Positions 8,334-17,285 of a stretch of 64,000 nt of DNA are shown here, piece by piece. This stretch comes from Paenibacillus albiflavus (GTDB lineage Bacteria > Bacillota > Bacilli > Paenibacillales > NBRC-103111), in NCBI RefSeq assembly GCF_004344915.1, contig NZ_SKFG01000018.1, positions 35,114 to 99,113 on the forward strand. The letters run 5' to 3'. The stretch's first letter is position 1, and every line of letters begins with the position of its first letter. Made by a program: the position numbers and the translations under genes. The notes beneath the pieces were generated by a model, which did no database searches, was not told the DNA's origin, and worked only from the letters and a program-made list of their open reading frames with translations.

Positions 8334-9499
8334 CACGATCTCTCCCCTCTTAATCTTGCTGTCGGCTTCAGTACCTGAACAACCTGTTCTAGTGCCTTCA
8401 CGCATTTGATCATATCTTCTTCTGTATGCTCTTCACCAAAAGATAACCGTAAGCCACTACTTGCGCGATCCCGATCATATCCCATAGCTAACAGCACATT
8501 ACTTGGCTTAAGCTCATCAGATGAGCAAGCGGATTTCGTTGATATACAAATACCATGTTTCTCCATGGCATGTACGACAACCTCTGCTTTCATACCTGGA
8601 TAGCAAAAATGCACGATATGCGGCGCCATGTCATTCGAATTTGCCGAACCGGTTAATCGCAACTCTGAAATTGCGGATATGCCATCCGTTAATACTTGGC
8701 GCAGTCGATATTTATGCTGGATTGCATGTGCTAGATGGTCTGTTGCCATACGAAGTGCCTTAGCCATACCGATAATGAGCGGAACATTCTCTGTTCCTGA
8801 ACGATTACCTGCCTCTTGCCCTCCGCCGACGAGAAGCGGCATTAGCTTGACATTCTCGCGTCGATATAAGAAGCCAATACCCTTCGGACCTCTGAACTTA
8901 TGCGCAGACGCCGATAATAAATCAATACCTAGCTCATGCGGTGCAATCGGAAGTTTAGCCACCCCTTGAACAGCATCTACGTGAAAAAGAATCCTTGCAT
9001 GATCCGCTAACTCCTTGCCAATCTCAGCAATTGGCTGTATACGCCCTGTCTCATTGTTTACAAGCATAACACTAACCAGAATGGTCTCATCGCAAATGGA
9101 TTCCCTTAACGCATCCATTCTAACACAACCTGTTTCATCGACTGGCAGGTAAGTGACACGAAAGCCTTCATTCTCCAATTGCTTGAATGATTCCATTACC
9201 GATGGATGTTCAATCTGAGTCGTAATTAAATGATTGCCGCGACTGCGATATTGATAAGCAGCTCCCTTAATCGCTAGATTATTACTCTCCGTTCCTCCTG
9301 ACGTAATAATGATTTCATTCGCTTTAACCTTCAGAATCTTCGCTATCACATCCTTCGCTTGTCCAAGCAGTCTTTCAGCTTCGACCCCAAGCTGATGCAG
9401 CGATGAAGGATTCCCGTAATACGATCTCATAACCTCCGCTACGGTATCAATTACTTCTGCGTAGGGTGGTGTTGTCGCTGCATAATCCAAATATAGCAT
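8333..9499 (-). CDS. Cysteine desulfurase (NifS/IscS-like) partner of ThiI
   Basis: 388 residues, starting MLYLDYAATTPPYAEV. It is a PLP aminotransferase class V fold. The cofactor-binding lysine sits in SAHKFRGPKGIGFLY near residue 205. The catalytic cysteine loop is STKSACSSDE near residue 325, a short loop as in group II/NifZ-like desulfurases. It converts cysteine to alanine plus a persulfide passed to ThiI. Direct coupling to thiI (one-base overlap of stop and start) points to tRNA thiolation and not general Fe-S assembly. Equivalent to the thiI-adjacent desulfurase (nifZ) of B. subtilis. Confidence 0.93.
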   Translation of the reverse strand: MLYLDYAATTPPYAEVIDTVAEVMRSYYGNPSSLHQLGVEAERLLGQAKDVIAKILKVKANEIIITSGGTESNNLAIKGAAYQYRSRGNHLITTQIEHPSVMESFKQLENEGFRVTYLPVDETGCVRMDALRESICDETILVSVMLVNNETGRIQPIAEIGKELADHARILFHVDAVQGVAKLPIAPHELGIDLLSASAHKFRGPKGIGFLYRRENVKLMPLLVGGGQEAGNRSGTENVPLIIGMAKALRMATDHLAHAIQHKYRLRQVLTDGISAISELRLTGSANSNDMAPHIVHFCYPGMKAEVVVHAMEKHGICISTKSACSSDELKPSNVLLAMGYDRDRASSGLRLSFGEEHTEEDMIKCVKALEQVVQVLKPTARLRGERS

Positions 9500-9541
9500 T
9501 TCTACACTTGTCCCCTTCCCTTTATCATATGATGCTTAAAC

Positions 9542-9577
9542 AAAAAATAGCCGCGCCCTGATACACAGGGCTCAGCT
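9542..9577 (-). terminator. Terminator after the lytic transglycosylase gene
   Basis: The minus strand forms AGC-tga-GCCCTG, loop TGTAT, CAGGGC-gcg-GCT, then ATTTTTT. It sits between the transglycosylase and the thiI operon. Confidence 0.75.
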
Positions 9578-9616
9578 TTTATAAAAGACATTCGTCTAAG
9601 TTCGTTATCTAGGTCA

Positions 9617-10279
9617 TCAACCTGCGAAGGCTTGCTTATAATGCAATACCTTACGTATATAGTTTTGAGTTTCAGTAGGCAGTGTTTGAAGCTTATTGCT
9701 TAAATCAACTTCTGTACGAATTCCTAATCGATCGACACGACTCGGACCTGCATTATAAGCGGCAAGCGCAATAGCTTCTTGTCCATCGTATTTACGCAAT
9801 AAACCTGCTAAATACTTCGTTCCTCCATCAATGTTCTGCGAAGGATCATAAGGATTAACAACACCTAAGCCTTGTCCTGTTGAATCCATCAGCTGCATAA
9901 GTCCCTTGGCTCCTGCATGAGATGTCGCATTCGGATTAAAAGATGATTCCTGCTTGATAACAGCTCGAATTAAAGCGGGATCTACACCATATTTACTACT
10001 AGCTTCATTAATCAAATCATCATACGTCGAAGCCTCAGCATAGAGCTGATACGGCGAATAGGCGCGATTAAGAGGTGCAAGAGCATTTAAAGGATCACTT
10101 GAATCCTCTGATTGCATGGATGATTCTATGCTTCCTGTCTGCATCAGCATCCCCAAAACTTCATTAAACTCCTGGCTAGAATCATTATTTACGCGCTGTG
10201 ATCCCGATAGAATATCAGACTGGTCAAGCAGCTTTAACTGGAGAAGTTGTTTCATAACTCTTGGATCAATCGTATTCAT
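9617..10279 (-). CDS. Lytic transglycosylase (SLT domain) without obvious signal peptide
   Basis: 220 residues. The C-terminal half (about 90-215) is a soluble lytic transglycosylase domain. It has the catalytic glutamate in [15 protein letters not shown], the GLMQLM motif, and [13 protein letters not shown]. The first 85 residues are polar and low in structure ([22 protein letters not shown]). No N-terminal hydrophobic segment is visible, although cleavage of peptidoglycan to 1,6-anhydroMurNAc happens outside the membrane. A non-classical export route or spore-related location is possible. The reaction product is the substrate of AnmK encoded at 55174-56367. The start has AAGGTGATATTGA before ATG. 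Confidence 0.9.
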   Translation of the reverse strand: MNTIDPRVMKQLLQLKLLDQSDILSGSQRVNNDSSQEFNEVLGMLMQTGSIESSMQSEDSSDPLNALAPLNRAYSPYQLYAEASTYDDLINEASSKYGVDPALIRAVIKQESSFNPNATSHAGAKGLMQLMDSTGQGLGVVNPYDPSQNIDGGTKYLAGLLRKYDGQEAIALAAYNAGPSRVDRLGIRTEVDLSNKLQTLPTETQNYIRKVLHYKQAFAG

Positions 10280-10383
10280 TCAATATCACCTTTGCCTTAA
10301 AGTTAATTACAGTATACTACAATAATATCGGCTAAGGCGAGGATTGTTTGAAGAGTGAAGAAGTAATGGTATATAAAATAAGC

Positions 10384-10412
10384 AGGCTGCAAGCAATAAT
10401 TTGCCGCAGCCC
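10384..10412 (-). terminator. Terminator after the DUF1540 gene
   Basis: The minus strand has GGGCTGC g GCAA / TTGC tt GCAGCC, followed by TTATTTTAT. A two-part stem of about 10 bp. Confidence 0.65.
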
Positions 10413-10442
10413 GTTCATGTAGCGATATGGAATTAGTCAATA

Positions 10443-10652
10443 TTACTTCTTTGGTTGGAACGTATGACAGCAGGTGCTAGAAGCTGATCTAGCTGTATCC
10501 TGATGTTCAAACTCGGCAGCAAATTCAGAATTGTAATTCCGATTTGCATGCTGATCGATATCAATGATAATCGAATCTGCATGACATAAATTGTTTTGTC
10601 CCCAATACGTGCAATTAGAAACGGAACATTTTACTACTGGTTTTGTCGTCAA
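10443..10652 (-). CDS. DUF1540 small cysteine-rich protein
   Basis: 69 residues. The motif KCSVSNCTYWGQNNLCHADS at the N-terminus is the DUF1540 signature, with three cysteines and a histidine suited to metal binding. A further Cys-Cys-His near the C-terminus (STCCHTF) may complete the site. The longer reading from GTG at 10661 lacks a ribosome site; TTG at 10652 has AGGGGTGAT just upstream and gives a protein aligned with the family start. Function is unknown. Confidence 0.8.
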   Translation of the reverse strand: MTTKPVVKCSVSNCTYWGQNNLCHADSIIIDIDQHANRNYNSEFAAEFEHQDTARSASSTCCHTFQPKK

Positions 10653-10826
10653 TGTTATCACCCCTATCTAAACGTTCCCGTAACTAGCTATGACTATACG
10701 ATAGCGAGACGAAGAGCCATTTATTACTAGCCCTGATTCATCTGAATAGTTACAGACCATTTATCCAAAACTAGTTAGGTCTATACAATTCATGATTTCT
10801 TGCAAATCAGACAGGCAGGGTCGATA

Positions 10827-12725
10827 ATGGGAAAACTTATATACGGTATCATTGTAGCAGTCATTTTGGGGTTCATTCTGTACCCCTCAGTTAGCAACGT
10901 GAATCCTTCTCCTCAGCTCAATGCTGAACAGCCGCCACAGGCGGCGCCGCAGCAGCAAGAGTCCGTACAACCCAGTGAGGTTAAAGCCAAAGAAGCGCTG
11001 ATCGATGATGATGTTCGTATTACGGAAGAATTATCGAGAGAGCATTCCGTCTATACGACTGAGCAGCTTCTGGCTAATTTGCAAAAAGATCAAGCATTAA
11101 CACAAGCATCCTTTCAGAAACAGGTCTCTTCATGGCTTGATAAACATCAGAGTGTTGTTTATATCCAATATGGCAGCATCTCCAAAGATCATAATTCAAA
11201 CTCTAACGCCAAATTTCATAATGACAATGCCCCTCAGAAAGTTATAGAAGCAGCTGCTGAATATCTGGAAGAAGCTGATCGTTCGGTTAGCAATCAACAA
11301 TCGTACATCTCTTCACCATTTCAGGTCGACAATGTGAATTACTTTGTTCTGGGTGAGCCTTCAGCAGATGCCAAACATTATATATTGGGTGTTGTAAAGC
11401 AGGATCTCTTGGATCGTGTAAGAAGTCATCAGCGCAAGAATATGCGGTTAGAGTCATTTCAAAGTGAAAAAAGAATCAACGTCAAGACCGTCGAGCCTGG
11501 GCAGCTCAAAAACAAATCTTATGAAGCGCCCAATACTGATAACGATAACGGTAATGAAGAGAGCCATTATGCAAAGAATGAAGTCGTAGTCAAATTTAGA
11601 AGAGCGCCTTCCGCTAAAGATTTAAGACAAATTCTAGGACAAATAAACGGATCTATAATCAAAAAGCTAGGTCAAACGTATATCTTTAAATCCAATCGGA
11701 TGGATACACCTAAGCTCATTCATTATTTTAGAAAATGGAATGTTGAATATGTGGAGCCTCATTATTTGTATATGACGAATGAAGAACCCGCTGCTCCAAC
11801 CTCATTCGGTCGATTTTTGTTTAACAATATGCAAGGTCCCGAGCTCGCGCAGACCTTTAAGCCTAATGATGAGCTGTATTCCAAGTATCAGTGGAATTTG
11901 CGGCAGATCGGGACCGATCAAAGCTGGACATTCAATAAAGATGCAAGCGGAGTAATCGTTGCAGTTATCGATACAGGCGTCGATTTAACACACCCTGATA
12001 TTGAGCCGCATATAGCAAGTGGATACAATGTGATTAAACCAGAGGATCAGCCCGATGACGATGTTGGTCATGGGACACATGTATCAGGCGTTATTTCAGC
12101 GCTCGTTAACAATCGCTTAGGGGTGGCAGGTATGACGTGGTCAAGCCGTATCCTGCCTGTTAAGGTGCTGGACGAAACAGGTGCAGGCAGTACGTATGCC
12201 GTAGCCCAAGGCATTATCTGGGCGACAGATCACGGTGCCAAAGTCATTAATATGAGCTTAGGCAATTATGCAACGTCCAGCTTCTTGCATGACGCGATCA
12301 AGTATGCTTACGATAAAGATGTCGTCTTGATAGCTGCGAGCGGCAACGATAATACGGATCGTCCTTCTTACCCAGCTTATTACCCAGAGGTATTTGCAGT
12401 TGCAGCATCCGATTCCAATAACAATCGCGCTTCTTTTTCAAATTATGGTGATTACATCGATGTTACTGCACCAGGTGTCAATATTGCCTCCACGTATCCC
12501 AAAAATCAATATGTAGCTTTATCAGGAACTTCTATGGCAACACCGCATGTCTCTGCTTTAGCTGCGCTTATCCGTGCAACGAATCCATCTCTTCGCAATA
12601 CCGAGGTTATGGATATTATCCGTACAACAGCACAAGATATCGGTGATCCTGGAACTGATTCCTACTTCGGATATGGATTAATTAATGTTCCAAAAGCAGT
12701 TGAGGAAGCTCAGAAGCGTAAGTAA
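10827..12725 (+). CDS. Membrane-anchored or secreted subtilisin-like serine protease (S8)
   Basis: 632 residues from ATG at 10827 (AGGCAGGG upstream); the frame also opens at a TTG at 10800 with no support. An N-terminal hydrophobic helix (IIVAVILGFILYPSV) acts as anchor or signal. A long polar region follows, then a fervidolysin/I9-like propeptide starting NEVVVKFRRAPSAKDL near residue 260. The S8 domain (about 365-630) has the complete triad: Asp382 in AVIDTGVDLTHPD, His415 in VGHGTHVSG, and Ser569 in SGTSMATPHVSA. Probably a quality-control or processing protease at the cell surface. It ends at a bidirectional terminator shared with rnpB. Confidence 0.93.
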   Translation: MGKLIYGIIVAVILGFILYPSVSNVNPSPQLNAEQPPQAAPQQQESVQPSEVKAKEALIDDDVRITEELSREHSVYTTEQLLANLQKDQALTQASFQKQVSSWLDKHQSVVYIQYGSISKDHNSNSNAKFHNDNAPQKVIEAAAEYLEEADRSVSNQQSYISSPFQVDNVNYFVLGEPSADAKHYILGVVKQDLLDRVRSHQRKNMRLESFQSEKRINVKTVEPGQLKNKSYEAPNTDNDNGNEESHYAKNEVVVKFRRAPSAKDLRQILGQINGSIIKKLGQTYIFKSNRMDTPKLIHYFRKWNVEYVEPHYLYMTNEEPAAPTSFGRFLFNNMQGPELAQTFKPNDELYSKYQWNLRQIGTDQSWTFNKDASGVIVAVIDTGVDLTHPDIEPHIASGYNVIKPEDQPDDDVGHGTHVSGVISALVNNRLGVAGMTWSSRILPVKVLDETGAGSTYAVAQGIIWATDHGAKVINMSLGNYATSSFLHDAIKYAYDKDVVLIAASGNDNTDRPSYPAYYPEVFAVAASDSNNNRASFSNYGDYIDVTAPGVNIASTYPKNQYVALSGTSMATPHVSALAALIRATNPSLRNTEVMDIIRTTAQDIGDPGTDSYFGYGLINVPKAVEEAQKRK

Positions 12726-12733
12726 TGTATAGC

Positions 12734-12761
12734 AAAAAACCGTCCTTCACAGGACGGTTTT
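12734..12761. terminator. Bidirectional terminator between the S8 protease and rnpB
   Basis: A perfect stem AAAACCGTCC / GGACGGTTTT with loop TTCACA, and T runs on both strands. It serves the rightward protease gene and the leftward rnpB. Confidence 0.9.
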
Positions 12762-12769
12762 AACGTTCA

Positions 12770-13190
12770 GACGGTAAGTTTGCCGTAAGCCGGGTTCTGT
12801 ACTTCCAGTGGTAAACGGGTGAACTCCCCTCCCACCATTGAAGTGACAATCATCTATCTAGGCTATATATTGCTATACAGCTCAAGCGACCAACCCGAAT
12901 GCGTCTCGGGCTAAGACTGTCGATTCCATAGGATCGACTGCATTCCTCTTAGGTCTTGCTCCAAGTGGGGTTTACCAGGAATATAGTCACCCATACTCCT
13001 CGTGGTCTCTTACACCACGGTTCCACCCTTGCCTGTGCGCTTATAGCGCCATCGGCGGTCCATTTCTGTGGCACTATCCTTCAACTCGCGCTGACTGGAC
13101 GTTATCCAGCACCCTGCCCTATGGAGCCCGGACTTTCCTCTCGCAGCAGTCTCCTGCTGCCAGCGATTGTCTGTCAAACTTATCGATTGC
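12770..13190 (-). ncRNA. rnpB: RNase P RNA (rnpB), apparently class A architecture
   Basis: The minus strand carries the universal core: GAGGAAAGTCCGGGCTCC near the 5' side (P4 strand), GCAAGGGTGGAA, GGAGCAAG, AGCCTAGATAGATGA, and ACAGAACCCGGCTTA at the 3' side. P1 is visible as AAGTTTG at 13181-13175 pairing with CAAACTT at 12782-12776. The segments between these resemble E. coli M1 RNA (class A), with CCGATGGC and the GTAAACCCCAC turn. Class B of Bacillus and Staphylococcus would differ here. It cleaves tRNA 5' leaders as the catalytic RNA with RnpA. It has its own promoter at 13198-13226 and ends at the bidirectional terminator. Confidence 0.93.
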
Positions 13191-13197
13191 TTTGCTT

Positions 13198-13226
13198 AGT
13201 ATACCTTTAATTAACCAAGGATTCAA
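13198..13226 (-). promoter_or_regulatory. rnpB promoter
   Basis: The minus strand has TTGAAT, 17 bases, TATACT, placing the start near 13190, just before the P1 helix of RNase P RNA. Confidence 0.7.
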
Positions 13227-13275
13227 CTATGAATGTCTGGAAAATCAGTCAAGAAGAAACAATAGCACCGTCTCT

Positions 13276-14391
13276 CTAAATAAACTGGAACGGCTCCGTA
13301 TTAATCTTAGAGGCAATTACCGTAGTTTCGTATTTCTTCTCATCGAATCGCTTAGATAAATATACAGCCACCGCTGCTTTCATCACTTTCTCAACGTTAT
13401 GACCAACGTCGATGACAAGCATACCAGCTGCTAACGCGTCATGTGCCGCGTGATAGTCTACATCACCAGTAACAAGCACATCCGCTCCCATGAATTGCGC
13501 TCGCTTCCAGTAGCGGCCTCCTGAACCACCGAGCACCGCAACCTTGCGAACCGAACGGTCCAGATCACCCACAACGCGAACAGTGCCAACTTCGAACACC
13601 CGCTTCGTCTCCTCAGCCAGCTCTCCAAGTGTCATTGAAGCTGGCAGCTTACCCGTTCTCCCTAATCCGAAGGTTCTGCCCTTCAAATCGAGCGGATATA
13701 AATCATAGGCAACTTCTTCGTAAGGATGTGCTTTAAGCATAGCCGAAACGACACGCCTTGCAGCATTCTCAGCTACAATCGTTTCAATCCGAACCTCATT
13801 TGCCTGCTCAAACTTCCCTTGCTCGCCAATGAACGGATCTGAGCCTTCGCGTGGCATAAAGGTACCTGTTCCATCAATGTTAAAGGAACAATGGCTATAC
13901 TGGCCGATCCAGCCTGCTCCTGCGCGGAATAGCGCCTGTTGAATGACCTCATGATGCGTTTTGGGTACGAATACAACAAGCTTATTCAACTTCTCTGTAT
14001 GAACATCCTCTAAATGGCTTAGCTCGGTTAAACCTAGCTTTTCCGATAGCAGATCATTCACGCCACCAGTCGCAACGTCCAGATTCGTATGTGCAATGTA
14101 GACGGCTATATCATGCTTAATTAGCTTCTCATACAATCTGCCTGCAGGCGTATCGGTCTGCAAATGAGCCAAAGGTCTAAAAATAATCGCATGATGCGCG
14201 ATGATCAAATTAACGCCTTCTGCAATCGCCTCTTCAACAACCTCGTCTGTGACATCAAGCGCTACAAGCACCTTACGAACTTCCTTGCTTAACGATCCGA
14301 GCTGTAAACCGATTTTGTCATCAGGCATTGCATAAGCTTTAGGCGCAAATTCTTCGAACAACGAAATTATTGCTGCACCTTTTGCATACAT
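13276..14391 (-). CDS. Nif3-like dinuclear metal centre protein (YqfO)
   Basis: 371 residues. The two conserved Nif3 blocks frame the protein: NLIIAHHAIIFRPL near residue 61 and the C-terminal VTGDVDYHAAHDA ... IDVGHNVE. They supply the histidines and acidic residues of a dimetal site. Residues about 130-230 are the PII-like insert typical of YqfO proteins (KLVVFVPKTHHEV, AHPYEEVAYDLYP). Annotated in databases as a GTP cyclohydrolase I type 2 homologue, but its activity is not settled. The start overlaps the trmK 3' end by 25 bases, with a GGGGG ribosome site inside trmK. Confidence 0.92.
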   Translation of the reverse strand: MYAKGAAIISLFEEFAPKAYAMPDDKIGLQLGSLSKEVRKVLVALDVTDEVVEEAIAEGVNLIIAHHAIIFRPLAHLQTDTPAGRLYEKLIKHDIAVYIAHTNLDVATGGVNDLLSEKLGLTELSHLEDVHTEKLNKLVVFVPKTHHEVIQQALFRAGAGWIGQYSHCSFNIDGTGTFMPREGSDPFIGEQGKFEQANEVRIETIVAENAARRVVSAMLKAHPYEEVAYDLYPLDLKGRTFGLGRTGKLPASMTLGELAEETKRVFEVGTVRVVGDLDRSVRKVAVLGGSGGRYWKRAQFMGADVLVTGDVDYHAAHDALAAGMLVIDVGHNVEKVMKAAVAVYLSKRFDEKKYETTVIASKINTEPFQFI

Positions 14392-15140
14392 GTAAGCACC
14401 CCCTGAATTCGTCTAATTTCATTCGCCAATTCTTCTTCCTTCTGTCTGGACACAGGCATATCCGATTTCGCCAGGTTCTGCCGAATACGTTCCAATTGAG
14501 CCAGTTCCATCTGCCATTTGGCAATCCAAATCTTCGAAGGATTCGGTTGAATGAAATAAGGTCCCATGCGCATTAGCAACTCTTGATCGATTAGCGTTTC
14601 GGGCATCTGTTCATAAGTACGAGATGCATAGAGCTGAACGGATTTGCCCTCATTCTCTTCTGTTTCACGAACAGCGGTAAGGATCTCGTATATTTTGCCA
14701 TCCTCTTCTAAGATGGTTTCACTTGTTAAGAACCAGCCATTCTCTAGCAGCCAGCGACGAACCATTTCTTCGCCCACATTAGGCTGAAGAATTAGATGCT
14801 TAACACCTTCGAGCTTATGTTTACCCTGCTCCAGAATAGAAGCAATTAAGCTGCCACCCATTCCTGCGATCGTGATCGTATTCACTTCGCCTGGCTCAAC
14901 AACTTCAAGACCATTGCCCAGCCTAGGAGAGATATTGTTCTCCAGCTTGGCATCACTTACTTGCTTCATCGCTGCGTCGAGTGGGCCGCTATTTACCTCT
15001 CCTGCAATCGCAAATGAAATCATGCCTTGCTGTACCAAGTAAGTTGGCAGCAAAGCATGATCAGAACCTATATCAGCTAGCCTAGCTCCTTGCGGAACTC
15101 GCTCAGCAATCATTTGTAGACGTTTTGAAAGTTTAATCAT
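14367..15140 (-). CDS. trmK: tRNA (adenine(22)-N1)-methyltransferase TrmK
   Basis: 257 residues from ATG (MIKLSKRLQMIAERV). SAM-binding motif I is LADIGSDHALLPTYLV. The NTITIAGMGGSLIASIL segment holds the family's GMGG loop. A C-terminal coiled coil (about 205-257) is characteristic of TrmK. It methylates N1 of A22 in bacterial tRNAs with long variable arms. Its start overlaps the stop of the preceding membrane-protein gene by eight bases, and its end overlaps yqfO. The rpoD-membrane protein-trmK-yqfO order is conserved in Bacillales. Confidence 0.92.
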   Translation of the reverse strand: MIKLSKRLQMIAERVPQGARLADIGSDHALLPTYLVQQGMISFAIAGEVNSGPLDAAMKQVSDAKLENNISPRLGNGLEVVEPGEVNTITIAGMGGSLIASILEQGKHKLEGVKHLILQPNVGEEMVRRWLLENGWFLTSETILEEDGKIYEILTAVRETEENEGKSVQLYASRTYEQMPETLIDQELLMRMGPYFIQPNPSKIWIAKWQMELAQLERIRQNLAKSDMPVSRQKEEELANEIRRIQGVLTCMQKVQQ

Positions 15141-15981
15141 CTGAAATTCCAACCCATTTCATCCAGTTTTTTCGCGATAAGATGATGATAATACTACCTA
15201 TAACCAGCTTGCCAATTAACGATATCTGCATGATGAATTGATCCGACGCTTCTGGGATAAATAAACCAAACAATTCAGGCACAAGCCATGTCCCGATTCC
15301 AACTAACAATAAGACACTCGCTATTTGCTTATTTCGGTAATGAATAAGTGATCCTATCCATATGAAGACCAGAGCAAGCGGAACAAAGCTAAGCTGAAGG
15401 TTAAGCCAGTTCATCACACCAAACTGATTATGGAGTAACCAGCAATATGTAAATAACAACGCGATCAGACCACATGCCTGTAGAACCCTCATCCGTCCTG
15501 CAAGACCGATAATGAACCATATCAATGCACATGCTGCGATATAAATTATATAATGCTCAGATAGCGTACCTTCGGTGCTGCGTAGAATGAATATCCCTGC
15601 AACTAAGAGTGACAAGGAAGCCAAACCACTCAGCCCATTGCTTATGATAGGTGTTCGATGTCTTAATAGAATGCCCACCACATAACAGAATACAACAAAT
15701 ACAACCGAAACAGCAACTTGCATAATCAAGTTCTGCATCGTAAAGCTATAGATAACAACGGCTAGCAGAGCGGTGATAATGGCAGTAAGCAACCATGCTT
15801 TCCAATTGCTCGATTTCATGGGCAAAATGGATTTGTATTTATGCTTGCTTTCATCTTTCTCTTCGCTTTGCTCCAATCTGTATAAATTCATTAAAAAATC
15901 ACAGTATTGCTCAGGCAACAGCTTGGAACGGCGCCATTGCATAATCTCGGCTACAATTATTCGTCTTTTATCCTCATCCAT
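15133..15981 (-). CDS. Multi-pass membrane protein of unknown function
   Basis: 282 residues from ATG at 15981 (GGGAAGGTGAGAATA upstream). A cytoplasmic N-terminal region of about 65 residues begins MDEDKRRIIVAEIMQWRRSK. It reads like a short helical domain similar to the N-terminal part of DUF2157 proteins. Eight membrane helices follow, from LLTAIITALLAVVIYSF to KLVIGSIIIILS. In B. subtilis the corresponding position between sigA and trmK is held by cccA (cytochrome c550); no haem motif is present here. It overlaps trmK by eight bases. Confidence 0.75.
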   Translation of the reverse strand: MDEDKRRIIVAEIMQWRRSKLLPEQYCDFLMNLYRLEQSEEKDESKHKYKSILPMKSSNWKAWLLTAIITALLAVVIYSFTMQNLIMQVAVSVVFVVFCYVVGILLRHRTPIISNGLSGLASLSLLVAGIFILRSTEGTLSEHYIIYIAACALIWFIIGLAGRMRVLQACGLIALLFTYCWLLHNQFGVMNWLNLQLSFVPLALVFIWIGSLIHYRNKQIASVLLLVGIGTWLVPELFGLFIPEASDQFIMQISLIGKLVIGSIIIILSRKNWMKWVGISDD

Positions 15982-16052
15982 TATTCTCACCTTCCCATAA
16001 CCTTTTATCGGTTGATGAAAGCGGTTCTATTATATAAATTCTATATCACACA

Positions 16053-16100
16053 AAAGGACTGTCGCCAAAGCAGATATATCTACTTTATTGACAATCCTTT
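16053..16100 (-). terminator. Terminator after rpoD
   Basis: On the minus strand AAAGGATTGTC pairs with GACAGTCCTTT around an inner AAAG/CTTT stem, followed by TGTG. A long stem with a short U tract. Confidence 0.6.
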
Positions 16101-16124
16101 CTATTGGTTATCTATGAAGTTATT

Positions 16125-17252
16125 TTACTCTAAGAAATCCTTCAATCGCTTGGATCTGCTTGGATGACGAAGCTTGCGTAGAGCTTTGGCTTCAATTTGG
16201 CGGATACGTTCACGTGTTACGCCGAATACTTTGCCAACCTCTTCAAGTGTACGTGTACGACCATCATCTAGTCCGAAGCGAAGACGCAGCACATTCTCTT
16301 CACGCTCCGTTAAGGTGTCTAGCACGTCTTCAAGCTGTTCCTTTAACAGTTCATATGCAGCAGCGTCTGCAGGAGCAAGCGCTTCTTGATCCTCAATAAA
16401 ATCACCTAGATGCGAGTCATCCTCTTCACCAATTGGCGTTTCAAGGGAAACAGGCTCTTGCGCAATTTTCATGATCTCACGAACTTTGTCCGTGCTTAGA
16501 TCCATTTCCTTCGCGATTTCCTCTGGAGTCGGTTCGCGCCCAAGCTCTTGCAATAGCTGACGAGAAACGCGAATCAATTTATTGATCGTCTCAACCATAT
16601 GCACGGGAATACGAATCGTTCTTGCTTGGTCAGCAATCGCACGAGTAATCGCTTGTCTAATCCACCATGTTGCATAGGTCGAGAATTTAAAGCCCTTATC
16701 GTAGTCGAATTTCTCAACAGCTTTAATTAAGCCCATATTACCTTCTTGAATTAAATCCAGGAAGAGCATTCCGCGTCCAACATAACGTTTAGCAATGGAA
16801 ACAACTAGACGTAAGTTAGCTTCTGCAAGTCGTCTCTTAGCTTCTTCGTCACCTTGCTCGATACGCTTAGCTAGACCTACCTCGTCTTCTGCTGACAATA
16901 GAGGTACGCGTCCAATTTCCTTTAGGTACATACGCACTGGGTCACTGATTTTAATTCCAGGTGGCAATGAAAGATCATCGCTAAAATTAAACTCGTCTTG
17001 ATCCTGCTCGGAATTGCCTCCGTTCGGCATATCTTCCTCGTCATCGGATTCACCGCCTACATCAATACCAAGTTCAGATAATTGCTCATAGAATTCATCA
17101 ATTTGATCCTGATCCTGTTCAAATGGAGCTAGCTTTTCCATTATATCTTTGTAAGTCAATGAATGGCGTTTTTTACCAAGTTCAATGAGCTGTTCTTTAA
17201 CCTGCTCTAGCGTGAGCTCTGTCTCTAGTTCAGTACGTTGATCATTGGCCAT
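16125..17252 (-). CDS. rpoD: Primary sigma factor RpoD/SigA
   Basis: 375 residues, close to B. subtilis SigA (371). Region 1.1-like acidic N-terminus; region 1.2 at [17 protein letters not shown]; the RpoD box of region 2 with [32 protein letters not shown] and [12 protein letters not shown]; region 3 around [14 protein letters not shown]; and region 4.2 with [20 protein letters not shown]. It directs RNA polymerase to the TTGACA/TATAAT promoters seen throughout the window. It follows dnaG by 33 bases in the conserved macromolecular-synthesis operon. Confidence 0.99.
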   Translation of the reverse strand: MANDQRTELETELTLEQVKEQLIELGKKRHSLTYKDIMEKLAPFEQDQDQIDEFYEQLSELGIDVGGESDDEEDMPNGGNSEQDQDEFNFSDDLSLPPGIKISDPVRMYLKEIGRVPLLSAEDEVGLAKRIEQGDEEAKRRLAEANLRLVVSIAKRYVGRGMLFLDLIQEGNMGLIKAVEKFDYDKGFKFSTYATWWIRQAITRAIADQARTIRIPVHMVETINKLIRVSRQLLQELGREPTPEEIAKEMDLSTDKVREIMKIAQEPVSLETPIGEEDDSHLGDFIEDQEALAPADAAAYELLKEQLEDVLDTLTEREENVLRLRFGLDDGRTRTLEEVGKVFGVTRERIRQIEAKALRKLRHPSRSKRLKDFLE

Positions 17253-17285
17253 AATGCATCTCCCTCCTCCCTAGAAATTGAAATT

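Noticed and set aside
12956..13210. 84-codon frame on the plus strand
   Set aside because: Lies entirely inside the RNase P RNA gene on the other strand; the RNA explains the sequence.
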